Shown: positions 10,808 to 22,241, counted from the stretch's first letter. The stretch is DNA of 64,000 nt from Liriodendron chinense (GCA_003013855.2 PVNU02002850.1:1426001-1490000); one strand, 5' to 3'. A program made the numbers and translations. Notes: generated by a model from the letters alone, not told the origin.

Positions 10808-11649
10808 GTTCCGATTTGGTGAGTCTTTTCCATTACCCACATGGTCATACATTCACCAAAAAAACACACACTTTACATTGTTGAACTTGTGTTTAAAATA
10901 ACTCTCCTGACAAGTGACAACCAGTCAAGTAATCTTTAATCAACATGCTTGCAGGGGAGTATATCAGGTATTACTAATTTTTTTTCCTACTTTAGAATGT
11001 TCAATTGGCAGGACAAGAGTCGGTCACAGATTCAAGATAATAGAAGTCTTAATACATTATTTTTTGCAAGTCCTCACTCCTCACTTCTCAGGTATGTAAA
11101 TAAATTGTAAATAATATAAAGTAAATTATAAAAAATAATAGTACATGTGAAAATTGAAATACTTTGATGTTACATTTATTCTAACATACATATTATTGGT
11201 ATTAGACAGTTAGAAATTTGAATTTATAAGTTCTGCAGTTAATTCCAGGTTATTAGCTTCATAAATTCACCAGACAGCCCGATACAGCTTTTTCACCAAA
11301 GAGTAGATCGCTTCACCACCATAAACATGTTCAAAATTATAAATGAATGCATATTTGGGATGTTTGGAATTTTCTGGATTTAATCCATATTTTTTAAAAA
11401 AAATTTTGGCAAAAAAAAAAAAGTTGACCGTTACGGGGGCCGTATCAGTCGATACGGCCCGTATCCGTATCGGAAATGGTGGGCACCGTTATGCCCACCG
11501 AAACCGATACGGGACACCTTGGTGTTCATGAGCATGCATCATAATTAGGGCGTCCTGCATCATATAGCCAGCTGTCAAATCATGGTAATCCTTCGGAATC
11601 ACCGCAGAGACTTCAATTGTCAAAGGTGTGTTTATGTGGCATAGTCCGT

Positions 11650-12050
11650 GGGCCCCACCATGATGTATGTGCTATATCCACACTTTCCATCCATCTTGCA
11701 AGATTATTTTATGGATTAGGCATATCCAAAACGAAAATGGACCACACTACAGAAAGCAGTGGAGATTGAACACTTGCCATTGAAACCTTCTTAGGTTCCA
11801 CAGAAGTGTTGGATCAAGCTGATATTTGTGTTTTCCCTTCATCCAAGTTTGTGTGACCTTATGAACAGGTTGGATGGCAAATAAACATCCTGGTGGGCCC
11901 TAGGAAGGTTTCAACGGTGGGCGTCATTGTCCCCACCAATTTTTGTGGTGTGGTCCACTTGAGTTGTCGATCTGCCTCATTTTTGGGTCCTGCCCTAAAA
12001 TGATATTGCAAAATGGATGGATGGTGTGGATATAACACATTGAAGAATTT
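11650..12050. mobile_element. GGGCCCACC foldback MITE, copy a
   Basis: The left arm GTGGGCCCCACCATGATGTATG...TATCCACACTTTCCATCC pairs with the right arm GGATGGATGGTGTGGATATAACACATTGA. The interior contains the family landmarks: TGGACCACAC, TTGAAACCTTCTTAGG, GATATTTGTGTTTTCCCTTC, GACCTTATGAACAGGTTGGA and TGGTGTGGTCCACTTGAG. This copy lies between the gypsy element and the 3' end of the LRR gene. Confidence 0.8.
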
Positions 12051-12800
12051 ACATCTACGTCTACTTTACATGCGTATCCATGGTCAGAAGTGGAGCTGTG
12101 AGAGTGGTATTGCGTAGGACGAATACCCTGATTTACTTTTCCAACTATAGTGGTAATGATAATCATCACTCATTTGCAGCACATTACGGCTGTAATCACT
12201 AATACAAACAGGCCCTTATGTAGTTATGTCTTATGCAATATATCTCGTGTAAGCCTTGGTATTGTTTTGATCCATTTCAAGGGAAAAAAGGTAACTAAAC
12301 AATCTTTTCTCTTTCTTGAAGATGAAGGCAAACTCATTAGAATGTTCCCATTTAGGGTTTGTTTTATAAGAGGGAATCCTTAGGAAAAGAAAGGAAATTT
12401 TAATCATGATTTCCACCACCGGGTGATTTTATGGGTAATAAGTGGATTCCGTTTTAGGGGTTTGTTTGTTTGTTTTACTTTCTTTTCCGCAGGATTCCTA
12501 TGTCGTTTGATACTAATAGCCTTTCTTCATAGAGGTATTTCTATAAGACAAAACCATCGATAAACGATATACATTTCCATGCATCCAAATGTAAAAGATC
12601 TCAGAAAAAAATAATTAGTAGAGCGTTTATCACATGAAAATGAACTGTCCAATTGTAAATTTTTGACAAATGATATACGACTAAAATTATGTGGAACAAG
12701 CGAGTTGACAGAAAGAAGGGAGAAAAATGTTTCTCCATAAAAAGGTTTCTTGCAGGTCTTAGACCTTTACGAAATGTCTGTAAATGTCATCCATTGTTTA
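12051..12800. other. 3' flank of LRR receptor gene
   Basis: AT-rich sequence immediately downstream of the stop codon of the minus-strand LRR gene, presumably its 3' UTR and flank. No coding region or repeat was recognised. Confidence 0.45.
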
Positions 12801-15800
12801 TCATGTTTCGGAGACAACGGAACTGTCTTCGTCTTCTTTAATGGCGCCGATCATGTTAGCAACTTGTTGAGTGCTTGGCCGAGCCTCTGGAGAAGGATCT
12901 ATGCATTTCAATGCCACCTGTAGCAAGTTCACCATCCTTTCTTCGCTTGCACCTTCGGTGATCAAGGCCTTGTCAAAGACTTCAACTGTCCATTCTTCTC
13001 TTACAACCGAATGCACCCATGTAGCCAAATCAAACCCATTGTTCTGCACCAGCTTCCCTGTCAATAACTCAAGAAGAATGACACCAAAATTGTACACATC
13101 ATCCTTAAAAAGGCAACTTGGGCCACTTGGACTGGGACAGATGGCATTATAGCTGTTACCGTGGCCCGCGGATGAGATGGCCTTATTGTCTATCACCATC
13201 AACCCATATTCACTGATACATGGGTCCATGTTCTCGTTAATCAGGATATTGGAGGATTTTAGGTTCCCATGAGAAATCCCATCTTCATATAGCTCTTTGT
13301 GCATGAAAGCCAAGCCCTCACCAAGGCAAGCTGCAACACTCAGTCTACTGCCCCAATCAAATTTTTTACCACTTTGGGTTCCTGCAACATGAAAGGAGAA
13401 ACATCAGCAGCAAGCATTCTCACACAATAAAATTTCTATTTACAAAACTACAAGACATGCATGCTTCCCTACATAGGTGTATCTCCCAACTATTTGGGTT
13501 AGTTTTGCAAATCATATTTTGCTTAGTGGAGTTGTTTCCTACTCCGGCTGCTTATGATGCTTGATATGCAGGCACTCAGACATTGGATACTTTTCATAAA
13601 TTAACTCAAATTACACTGACTAAATTGTGGAATTCACTGTTGGCAAGTAAAAGTCGTAGAATGAGATTTGTTGAACAATCCTAACCTCTTATTTGTGGAT
13701 ACTTGTTTCTTGGAATAGGACCATTGGATTTTTGTTTTTGGTTTTATTTATATACTTGTGACTGTCTAATAATTGTAACCAAAGTAATGAACATGCACAG
13801 CATGCATGCATTAATACATGCAAACATATAAAACAATCAATTAGATTCCCCTTAATTGTGGTTCTTGGCCAGGATGGATCTAGCCCATGTCATCAGTGGA
13901 CCAGTTCTGTTTCATGGCCACTTCTCTACACCTGGATGTACAGTTCATAAGTAAGGGATGTTTATCTGGTTGCCCCTACACAGATGGCCCACAGCAGAAA
14001 GATGACACTGAAAACACCCAATCCTAGCTGTTTAATCTGTGGACTTCCAATGGAGAGCAAACGTCAGAAGGGTTTAACAGTTGAGATATAAGGAAAATGT
14101 TAGTTTCTTGAATAGCTAGGATTCTTCAATAGGTGTGATTTTTTGTACATGTGATACCCACAGAATGGACTCCCAGATGGATGGTCCAGATTCACCAGTT
14201 GTAAAAGCTTGTGAATGGTGAAGGGATTAAAATCATGAAATGCTTAGACTGCAAGTTGAAGTTCGAATGAACCTATGATAGGCTGACTAAATACATGCTA
14301 GGAAAAATTAATAATAATTAATTAAAATAAAGATAGGGGAAATGTTTGCATTTAATTCGGTCTTAATCATTAAAATCTGGTCGAAAATTCTGTCAAAGAA
14401 ACGGAAACACCGGAAGTACAAATAATGAAAAGTTCAGATTTAATACAGTTCCAAATCAGTAAAATGGAGTGAAAGAAATGGCTGTCTATACACATATATG
14501 GGTGCCTATATTATGTATAAATAAGGATAAAATAGAAAACTACAATAAGATTATTAGAATTTCTTTATGTGGGGAGCCATAATGTATGCAGGTGAATGAA
14601 TAATTGATCAATATCTTTCTTTGCCTTTCTTAAATCCATTTCTTCATGTAATTGCCTTATAAATCAACCAATCTGTACTAGGATTTTCCTACGGTGACCA
14701 CCAATCTCTATTTTTTAGATCGTGCTCCCAAAATTCTGTTTTTACAAAATGTAAATTTTTTTTTTTTTTTTTTTTTTTACAAAAACATGTTTATTTTGGT
14801 CTACCCAAAAAAATAAAGATTTTCTTTCCTATCTTATGAAAAATAAGGAGTTTTCAATGTTTAATCAATTGTATGAGTTTGTTCTTTAAAACAGTATGGT
14901 GTTTAAAATGGAGTTTTTCTAAACACATGGGTCAGGAATCTGGACCATTCAACTACCGTGTCCCTCATTAGATGGATCTTGCCCCAGATCTCACCATGAT
15001 TAGACAAAAACATGTTTATTTTGGTCTACCCAAAAAAACAAGATTTTCTTTCCTATTATGAAAAATAAGGAGTTTTCAATGTTTAATCAATTGCATGAGT
15101 ATGTTCTTTAAAAAAAAAATACAGTGTTTAAAATGGAGTTTTTCTAAACCCATGGGTCAGGAATCTGGACCATTCAACTACCATGTCCCTCATTAGATGG
15201 ATCTTGCCCCAGAACTCACCATGATTAAATGATAATAACCCCAAATCTTGTGCCTTTTTTCGTTGATTATTGACAATCTTAGACTACAAATCAAAAGGTT
15301 AGGATTGTCCTATCCAGGAGGTCTTTTTTGGGCATAGTCCATCAAAGGTGGGGCCCAGCACACCAAAAGTCTGGATCCCTGAACCATGAGCCCAACTTGT
15401 CATAACTGAAACCATGGACACTTGTAGGAATACATGTATGTATCTCATGTTTGAGATTCTAAGAGATCAATGCTTAAGAATAATAATGAGGTTTGAAGGA
15501 CATACCATGGAGAAAATTGAAGAGACTTCCATTCTGCTGATACTCATATACCACAAGCTTCTCTTGCTTTGAGCAATAAAAGGCCATGGCAGGCAACACA
15601 TTTGGATGCTTCGCTTTGTCTACTTTCTCCATCCTCCTTCGGAAATCTCCGCTTGATATTGTCCAGTCCTTAATCCGCTTCACAGCCAGAGTGGTCCCAT
15701 CTTCAAATGTCACTTTATATAGGCTACCGTACCTTCCTCTGCCAAGCAACTCAGCCGGAGCCTTGAGCAGCTCCTCAAATGTCAAATCCCTTATGTTTGA

Positions 15801-16808
15801 GTTTGAAAGAATGACGAGAGCTGATGACAGCACAGCACTTCCCGCTGATGAAGGAATTGAATACTCAGATCTACTCCCGCCTGTCTTATAACCACTGTAG
15901 TCACTACTAGCTTTGGTTTTGCTTTCTGCTACCACTTCCTTCTTCGTTTTTCTGTCGTTGGTCTTGGATTCTCCTTTCTTCTTCCAACGGATTATCCTGT
16001 AAATGACGAAGCTGACAAAAACAAGGGCAAGAAGGATGTATCCCAAGTACATGAGAATCCGTTCTACCGACCGACTTTTCTTTGACTGCTCTTTTAGAGG
16101 TGCAGTCGGTGGGCATGCTTTAGGCAGTGGATTTCCGCACAAAGTGGGATTACCCAACAAGCTCGTCTTATCAAAACCGCCGTGGAGTTCTGGAACAGGG
16201 CCGCTGAAATTGTTGAACGAGACATTGAATTGCTGGAGGTTACTGAAATCGAATGCGGGTATTTCTCCACTGAATTGGTTGTTCTGAGCAAGGAATGTTA
16301 TTAGACCAGAGATCCTTGCAAAATCTGGCAACTCTCCTGAAAATTTGTTGTCAGAGAGAAAGAGCCGTTTTAAATTATTTAAGCGGGAGAGGGAGGGAGG
16401 GAGGCTTCCAGAGAATTGATTGTCATTGACATATAGGTGCGTCAGCTGCTTGCAGTTTGCAAGCTCGGTAGGGATCTCCCCATGGATGCTGTTGTTTTGA
16501 ATGCTCAAGACGATGAGAGATTTCAAGGTGCAGATGGAATTGGCGTCGAGAATTCCATTGAGGCTAAGGCCTTCAAGTGCTACTTTCTTAATGAACGACC
16601 TGGAATTGCATTCTATCCCATTCCAGTGATTGGAGCAGGGGTCAGAGGAGGCATTCCAACCAAAATCAGGATCGTTTGGACGGTTCCCATTGGAGAGATG
16701 TTGATAGAAGTCAAGAAGGGCTTGTTTTTCTGCTTCTTCTGCTGAATTTGTGGTGTGGAGGAGGAGAATGAGAGAAATGGAGAGTACCCAAATGGGGATT
16801 TCTTCCAT
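12801..16808 (-). CDS. LRR receptor-like pseudokinase (LRR-RLK subfamily III-like)
   Basis: This is a plasma-membrane receptor-like protein. The CDS is join(15506-16808, 12801-13381) on the minus strand, 627 residues. Splice sites are CATG|GTATGT and TTGCAG|GAACCC, and the phase matches (a Gly codon is split). The order is signal peptide 1-22, LRR N-cap with the Cys pair DPCSNHWNGIEC (about 58-67), about five LRRs (95-215), CGNPLPKACP, juxtamembrane basic run, one TM segment 251-271, then a kinase-like domain. The Gly loop GRGRYG (357-361) and Lys377 (LAVKRIK) are present, but HRD reads HGN (472-474) and DFG reads EYG (492-494), so phosphotransfer is unlikely. Members of this family, such as Arabidopsis At2g26730-like proteins, act as co-receptors or scaffolds. 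The start is the first Met before a good signal peptide. No lesions were seen, and both exons look under selection. Its ligand cannot be told. Confidence 0.9.
13382..15505 (-). other. Intron of LRR receptor gene
   Basis: The 2.1-kb intron splits the kinase domain at FLHG. Part of it (about 13540-13850) resembles the dispersed repeat at 18150-18440 and 61800-62070 (words such as ACTAAATTGTGGAATTCACT and GTTGAACAATC). It also has a T-run at 14757-14778 and a tandem duplication at 14779-15226. The rest shows nothing recognisable. Confidence 0.8.
14779..15226 (+). repeat. Tandem duplication, two 225-bp units
   Basis: The unit from ACAAAAACATGTTTATTTTG to CTCACCATGATTA occurs at 14779-15003 and again at 15004-15226 with about 95% identity by eye. 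It is local to the LRR gene intron. Confidence 0.9.
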
Positions 16809-18120
16809 AGATAGATGGAGGATAAGAGATTTGCTGGAACAAGAGCTGGTCGTTCTTGCAAAGTGGGTTCTTTAGGGTAAGATCAAAGCTCCAACATAAG
16901 ATGGTTTTTACGAATGGAAGAATGAAGGCTTATTTTTCAATGGATAAAATGGGTTGCAAATGGTTTATCTGGAATGTTTGATTGGAAACATGAAGAAGGG
17001 TTCTTTTTTGTGGAAAATATCAAAGCTCCAAAATGAGATGGTTTTTCTGGAGCGTAGAATCCAAATCGTCTGACATTTTAGTGAAATTGCATGGGATATA
17101 TGAAATGGGTCCTTTAGAACAAGATGATAGCTAGAATGAGAGATGGTTTTCTCAAAGGATGGAGATCAAAATTGGGTGTTTCTATTGCTAGAGAATGAGA
17201 GATTTGCTTCTCTTGATGAAGCTACGGGGTGCGAGTCTGATTTGAAAACATGAACTGGTTCTGCAAGAACAAGCTCAAACTCTCAATCAATGACGGTTTT
17301 CTCAGGCGTGAGTAGGATTAGAAGATGAGAAGCTTCCGTGCAGCAAAAAATGGTTGTGACGATTCTTGATTGGATTGAATTGATGGATATGAAATGGGCC
17401 TTTTAGAAAAAGAGAAGATGCAACATAAGATGTCTTTGCTCAAAAGGTGAAATTTCAATTGAATGATTTTTCAATGGAGGCTGAGAGCATTGATGCAATC
17501 AGAAGAGGTTGTGCTTGGTTGTCCTAATGAGAATCGTACTGATGATTTGAAGTGGGAGTGTTAGAACAAAAAGAAAAATCCAAGATGAGAGGAGTTCTTT
17601 CAAATGACAGAAGGCCAATTGGCTGATTTTTCAATGAAATTTGGAATCTTTTGGCTGGATTGCCTGCTATCTGGTATTCGGCCAATATGAGGTTTGAAAT
17701 TTTAAATGCCGGCGGGTAGAAACGGTCAGGAGAGGCTTCTCAAGACCCGAACTGGTTTTGGTAGTCCGCAAGTGCCACCCCCAGTTTGTAACTCACATTC
17801 CAAACTTGTGGGTCCCATTGCTGATCAGAACCATAAAAATGGTAGTAGCCCAATATTCTATGGGTCATTCTTAGAAATCTCATAGGCCAGTGATTCCAAA
17901 CATCAGAATGGTCAATTTTGCTTTTCAAACGGTTCATTTTTCAGGGAACTGTCGAAGTATTTGTACCGTCTGATCTGTTAATAATTTTGTTTAATGGTCT
18001 ACGCATGTTGGAGGGAACTTGATGAACGGTTCATATGCAGGGAGGATCCCAATTTGCTCAATAAAAATTGAAGCAGATCACAATTTAGGGTAATCCGGCA
18101 GGCTACCTGCATTTTCCCTT
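16809..18120 (-). promoter_or_regulatory. 5' flank of LRR gene with degenerate repeat array
   Basis: The region upstream of the minus-strand start codon should hold the 5' UTR and promoter. From 16862 to 17600 a degenerate motif recurs about six times. Its form is roughly GGGTCCTTTAGAACAAGAT, then AGCTCCAACATGAGA, then TGGTTTTCTCAAAGG. Copies start near 16862, 16996, 17106, 17245, 17395 and 17548, that is every 110-155 bp. No clear TATA box was picked. The remaining sequence to 18120 is unremarkable. Confidence 0.55.
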
Positions 18121-18490
18121 ATATGATACTCGGGCAGGCTATGGTGCTCCATACGCAGGCACTAAAAGAAATTGAAAACGTGGCATACGTTAACTCGCAT
18201 TATACCGACTAAACTATGAAAACCAATTCCCGTTATCAGATTGGATGAGTGACCTTGTCCTATTATATGTAGACGCTTGTATGATGAAAATGGGGCATTG
18301 GTTTTTTTCATTTATAACCGTTCAATAAATGTCCACCAATCCAATAGTCGAATAATCAATTAAGTGAAACTTTTAGTTCATGATATATATAAACAGAGAA
18401 CCATAATTTGGACAGTTTAATTTGAGTTAGTTATATGCCACGTATGCAGTGCCTAAGTGCGTGCGTATCATTGATCGCACTCCGCCAGTG
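18121..18490. mobile_element. Foldback MITE of a second type (GCATACGTTAACTC family)
   Basis: The left arm (GCAGGCACTAAAAG..., GTGGCATACGTTAACTCGCA...) is the reverse complement, with mismatches, of the right arm (TTTGAGTTAGTTATATGCCACGTATGCAGTGCCTAAGTGCG). Related but incomplete sequences occur at about 13540-13850 and 61800-62070, with shared words such as ATGTCCACCAAT and GTTGAACAATC. Confidence 0.7.
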
Positions 18491-18611
18491 TATTAAAGTT
18501 TTTCTCCTGCTCATTTGCCAAACAAGAGAAACAAAAAGGGGTGCACTGTAGTGTGCTTGTCGCGATTGACGAAAGATCCCACGCGTCCTTTCCTACTGGC
18601 ATTTAATTGGA

Positions 18612-19092
18612 AGCTGACTGCGTACTGAGTAAACAGTGTGGGGCCCACCGTGATGTATATGTCTTATCCACGCCGTCCATACGTCTGCCCCGATCATTTT
18701 AGAGCATGATGCCAAAATTGAAGTACAGCCAAAGCTCAAGTGGACCACACCACGGGAAACAGTGTGAATTGAACGCTTACCGTTGAAAACTTCTTGGGGG
18801 CCACAGAAGTTTTGGATGAAGTTGACATTTGTATTTTTTTCCCTTCATCCATGGTTTCGTGACCTTATGAACAGGTTGGATGACAAATAAACATCACTGT
18901 AGGCCCTAGGAAGGTTTCAACGGTGGACGTCATTATCCCCACTGTTTCCTGTGGTGTGGTCCACTTGAGCTTTGGATGTACTTCAATTTTGGGCTCATGC
19001 TCTTAAATGATCTGGAAAAACGTATGGACAGCGTGGATAAGACACATACATCACGGTGGGCCCCACAGAGTTTACTCAGTAGGCAGTCTGCT
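18612..19092. mobile_element. GGGCCCACC foldback MITE, copy b (most perfect)
   Basis: The arms pair almost perfectly for more than 70 bp. The left arm is AGCTGACTGCGTACTGAGTA... followed by GTGGGGCCCACCGTGATG and CTTATCCACGCCGTCCATACGT. The right end gives the same words reversed, with AGCAGACTGCCTACTGAGTA as the outermost arm. Pairing continues into the core with weaker matches, so the whole 480 bp could fold into one hairpin. Confidence 0.88.
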
Positions 19093-19485
19093 GTGGGGCC
19101 CAACGTGATGTGTGTGAAATTTGATCCGTCCATCATTTGATCCAGATCATGTTAGTACTTCATCTCAAGGAAAGGCCGATCCAATAATCCAGTGGGCCAC
19201 AACACAAAGAATAATGGGAATGGGACGCACCTTCCTGTGTCCCACTGAAGTTCTGGATCAGGCTGATATTTGAATTATCCCTTCATCCTGGATATACTCA
19301 CCATTTTAACGGGTTGGATGTCATGTAAACATTAGTTTGGGCCCCAGGAAGGTTTCAATGTTCCATATCGGGTGGCTTATTTGAACCTTGTATCATCCTA
19401 ATTTTTTGATCCACGTTCTCATATGATCTGACGCAGTTGATGTACGGGGTGGATTTCACATAAGCATCACGGTGGGCCCCACATA
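19093..19485. mobile_element. GGGCCCACC foldback MITE, copy c (TGTGAAATC subtype)
   Basis: It abuts copy b. The ends are CTGTGGGGCCCAACGTGATG...GTGAAATTTGATCCGTCCATC and GGGGTGGATTTCACATAAGCATCACGGTGGGCCCCAC. The interior differs from copy b but keeps GATCAGGCTGATATTTG and CCTTCATCC, so it is a sister subtype. Confidence 0.8.
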
Positions 19486-19897
19486 TCTTTTAGTTGCCCA
19501 GTCCAACGTGTTGATACTCGCCCGTTCAAGTGCTGTCGTATTATGGAGCGGATTAGGGGGAACTCCGGGCAACGCGGTTTGAGCCACCCACGCCCAAATA
19601 ATGAGGCTCATGTGAATGATCGCACCGATGTGAGTGGTGCGAATCAAACAGATGGTGGTGCAACCGTCCACCATTCAACAACCAAAATGAGACAGTTAAT
19701 TTCATTCTATCAGTGTCATTTTCGGGCCACACTCCATCCACAATGAGATCCAAAATCTGGACGGTCCGGATGGTCGTGCATGTAGGCCACGGGTACGAAT
19801 TCGAGTTGTACATCTTGGCCACAAAGAAGACGTCCAGTGTGTTTTGGTCATTTACATACGCATAGGGCTTTCAACCGCTAGGAAGCGGATTGCGTCT

Positions 19898-20280
19898 CTG
19901 TGGGCCCCACCATGATGTATGGGTTTCATCCAGGCCATCCATTCATTTTGCCAGATCATGTCAAGGTATTAAACCACCCAAACCCAAAGAAGAGGCAGAT
20001 CCAAGGATCAAGTGGGTCACACAGTAGCGGGGATTAAACACCCACCATTGAAAACTTCTTGGGAGCATCAAAAGTTCCCGATGAAGCTAATATTTGTGCT
20101 TTCCCTTCGTTCATCTATGTCTATCTGACCTTATGAGTAGGTTGGATGGCAAATAAACATCACATTTGATCCACTTGAGTTTTAAATTTGCCTCATTTTT
20201 AGGCATACATCTTAAAATGATTTGGAAAAATAGGTAGATTGCACCTATAAAATCATATATCACAGTGGGCCTCACATAGC
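19898..20280. mobile_element. GGGCCCACC foldback MITE, copy d
   Basis: It starts TGTGGGCCCCACCATGATGTATGGG and ends TATATCACAGTGGGCCTCACATAG. It has the internal landmarks GACCTTATGAGTAGGTTGGA and TTGAAAACTTCTTGGGAGC. Part of the centre is deleted compared with copy b. Confidence 0.78.
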
Positions 20281-20308
20281 CTTTGTCTGGACAAGTGCAA
20301 CCTGGCTG

Positions 20309-20806
20309 CAACCTGGAACTGCGGTGGTGAGACCCTGACGGTAGGGTCCACATCAATGTATGCATGGTATATCTACTCAGTTTATCTGTTTATCTGTTTT
20401 TATAAATTATTTTAGCCCATTGTCCCCCAATTGAATTAGATTCAAATTTCAAGTGGACGACATCACATGAAACAATAGTTATTGACCAATAAAATCTTTT
20501 ATGGGCTAAATAATTTTTAAATCTATTTGATATTTATTTATTATTTTTCTTTTCATCCAGGTCGTGTGACCTTATTAGCAGGTTAGATATTCAAAAAACA
20601 TTACGGTGGATGCTAGGAAGATTTTAATAGTGAATGTTCAATGACCATTGTTTCTAGTGGTGTGGTCCATCTGAAATTTGTATCTGCTTCATTTTTGGAA
20701 TCATATACTAAAATAAGCAGTACACATAGATGGACGGGTGTGGATATATGATGAACACATTGAGGTGGGCCCCAAGGTCAGGGTCTCACCCACATCGCTG
20801 GTTCCC
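20309..20806. mobile_element. GGGCCCACC foldback MITE, copy e
   Basis: The core is flanked by palindromic outer arms unlike those of other copies: GCGGTGGTGAGACCCTGACG at the left and GTCAGGGTCTCACCCACATCGC at the right. The core keeps TGACCTTATTAGCAGGTTAG and GTGGTGTGGTCCATCTGA. Confidence 0.8.
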
Positions 20807-21024
20807 AATGGGCAGGGACCGGGTCCACCAAAATCAGAAATTTAAATATGGCAAGTTGAACCGTTCAAAATATGGGGAGAAGCCAGCCCGAAATCCGGCC
20901 GGTTGACCTGCATCTGGAATGGTATGGAAAGCCGCTCAATCACTTAAATCTAAAATAAAGATGTCACTGTAGGCTAGTGGTTCCACGCACAACAAACCAA
21001 AATGGGAGCGAAATAGTTGTCACC
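20807..21024. other. Spacer between foldback elements
   Basis: About 220 bp without coding potential or recognisable repeat arms. Confidence 0.4.
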
Positions 21025-21527
21025 CTGGTAACAGTTTAGTGAGTGTTACCCCTACGTGGGGTCCACCTTGATGATTTTATGTATATCCACGCCATTCATC
21101 CATTTCTCTAGACTATTTTAGAATGGGGTACCAAAAATTATGCCCATCAAAATCTCAGGTGGACCGCACCATAGGAAACAGTGGTGATTGAGTGCCTCAC
21201 AATTAAAAATTCCAAAGGGCCCATCGTAATGTTTTATTAACGTTTATTTACAATCCAACTTGTTGATAATTTAAAGAAGATCTTTTTGAAGCGAAATTAG
21301 AAAGATCAAATTGATCCAAAACTTTTGTAGTCCACAAAACGTTTTTAATGGTTATTAGTAACTGTTTGTATTGGTATGGTTCACCTGATATTTGAATCTG
21401 CCTATGATTGGGGAGATTATCCTAAAATGAGATGGAAAAATAGATGGACCGCGTGGATATACAAAAAATGCATCAAGGTAACCCCACTCTCTAGGGGTAA
21501 CACCCACTAAGATGTTTTCCCAATAAC
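21025..21527. mobile_element. GGGCCCACC foldback MITE, copy f
   Basis: The outer arms read AGTGAGTGTTACCCCTACGT at the left and CTAGGGGTAACACCCACTAA at the right. The core starts GGGGTCCACCTTGATG and ends CATCAAGGTAACCCCAC. The internal landmark TTATTTACAATCCAACTTGTTGATAA is present. Confidence 0.8.
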
Positions 21528-21806
21528 ATCTAATTTGCATGAAACAGTGGGTATTGAACACTGAGCAGTGACAAAAGGATGGACAGAGTGGATTGGTCAC
21601 AGACATCTCTGTGGACCCCACACAGTTGGTCACAGGCAATCCGCTCCCTTTTTGGGAGCGTTGCCATTATCTAGATGTGCGTAAGATCTGAGCTTTCGAT
21701 CAAGTGCGATACTCTGGCGAACAACAAGATCAGTGGGTCCCTCCTTTTCCTCTTCATGACTGATGCCGGTTCCTTTGTACGCGGATTGTATATTGACCCT
21801 GTCAGA

Positions 21807-22222
21807 CGTCGCTACTGGTCGGTGCTCTGTGGCCCCTGTGTTTTATCCATGCGTTCCATCCATTTTTCAGATTATTTTAGGGCATGAAGCAAAAAATGAG
21901 GCAGATTAAAATTGCAGGTAGGCCACACCACGGGAAAACATTGGTGATTGAGCTCCCACCATGAAAAACTTTTTAGGGGCCACTGTAATTTTATTTGCCA
22001 TCCAACCTGTTGATTAGGTGACACAGATATCGATGAAGAGAAAACACAAATATCAGTTTAAACCAAAACTTTTGTGCCTCCAAAAAGTTTTTAATGGTGG
22101 GCGTTATCTGCCTCATTTTCAGGCTCATGCCCTGAAATGAGGGGAAAAAATCGGTGAACTGCGTGGATAAAACACATCCATCATGGTAGGGTCCCAGAGA
22201 GCACTTACCTGTAGCAACGTCT
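21807..22222. mobile_element. GGGCCCACC foldback MITE, copy g
   Basis: The outer arms CGCTACTGGTCGGTGCTCT and AGAGCACTTACCTGTAGCAACG are reverse complements with few mismatches. The core has GGGCATGAAGCAAAAAATGA at the left and TCATTTTCAGGCTCATGCCCT at the right. Confidence 0.8.
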
Positions 22223-22241
22223 GGCAGGGGAGCGAATTAGC

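Larger units (their letters stand above)
5888..11521 (+). mobile_element. hAT DNA transposon (hAT-1), 5.6 kb
   Basis: The element is flanked by a perfect 8-bp target duplication GTGTTCAT (5880-5887 and 11522-11529), the hAT signature. The left end CAAGGATGTGCCGTACCGG and the reversed right end CAAGGTGTCCCGTATCGG form an imperfect terminal inverted repeat. Both ends carry subterminal GC-rich words (CGTATCGG, CGTAACGG). Removing the element and one target copy restores the sequence of the 5' LTR exactly. It carries a six-unit tandem array (6481-7400) and a transposase (7683-10807). Confidence 0.95.
1001..11562 (+). mobile_element. Ty3/gypsy chromodomain retrotransposon, decayed, with nested hAT
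   Basis: The element is bounded by LTRs with TGATG...CATCA ends and by a 5-bp target duplication TATAG at 996-1000 and 11563-11567, so both outer ends are original. The order is 5' LTR 1001-1425, a Met-tRNA-type primer site (TGGTATCAGAG at 1430-1440), a shrunken internal region 1426-3473 with gag, reverse transcriptase, integrase C-terminus and chromodomain remnants, a polypurine tract, and a rearranged 3' LTR (3474-5887 plus 11530-11562). A hAT transposon (5888-11521) sits inside the 3' LTR. Without the hAT and one copy of its duplicated target, the element is about 4.9 kb. The chromodomain and integrase tail place it among plant chromoviruses; I do not assign a lineage. Confidence 0.9.

Noticed and set aside
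10017..10901. Overlapping plus-strand frames rich in Met and Leu
   Set aside because: They are shifted readings of the repetitive acidic tail of the hAT-1 transposase.
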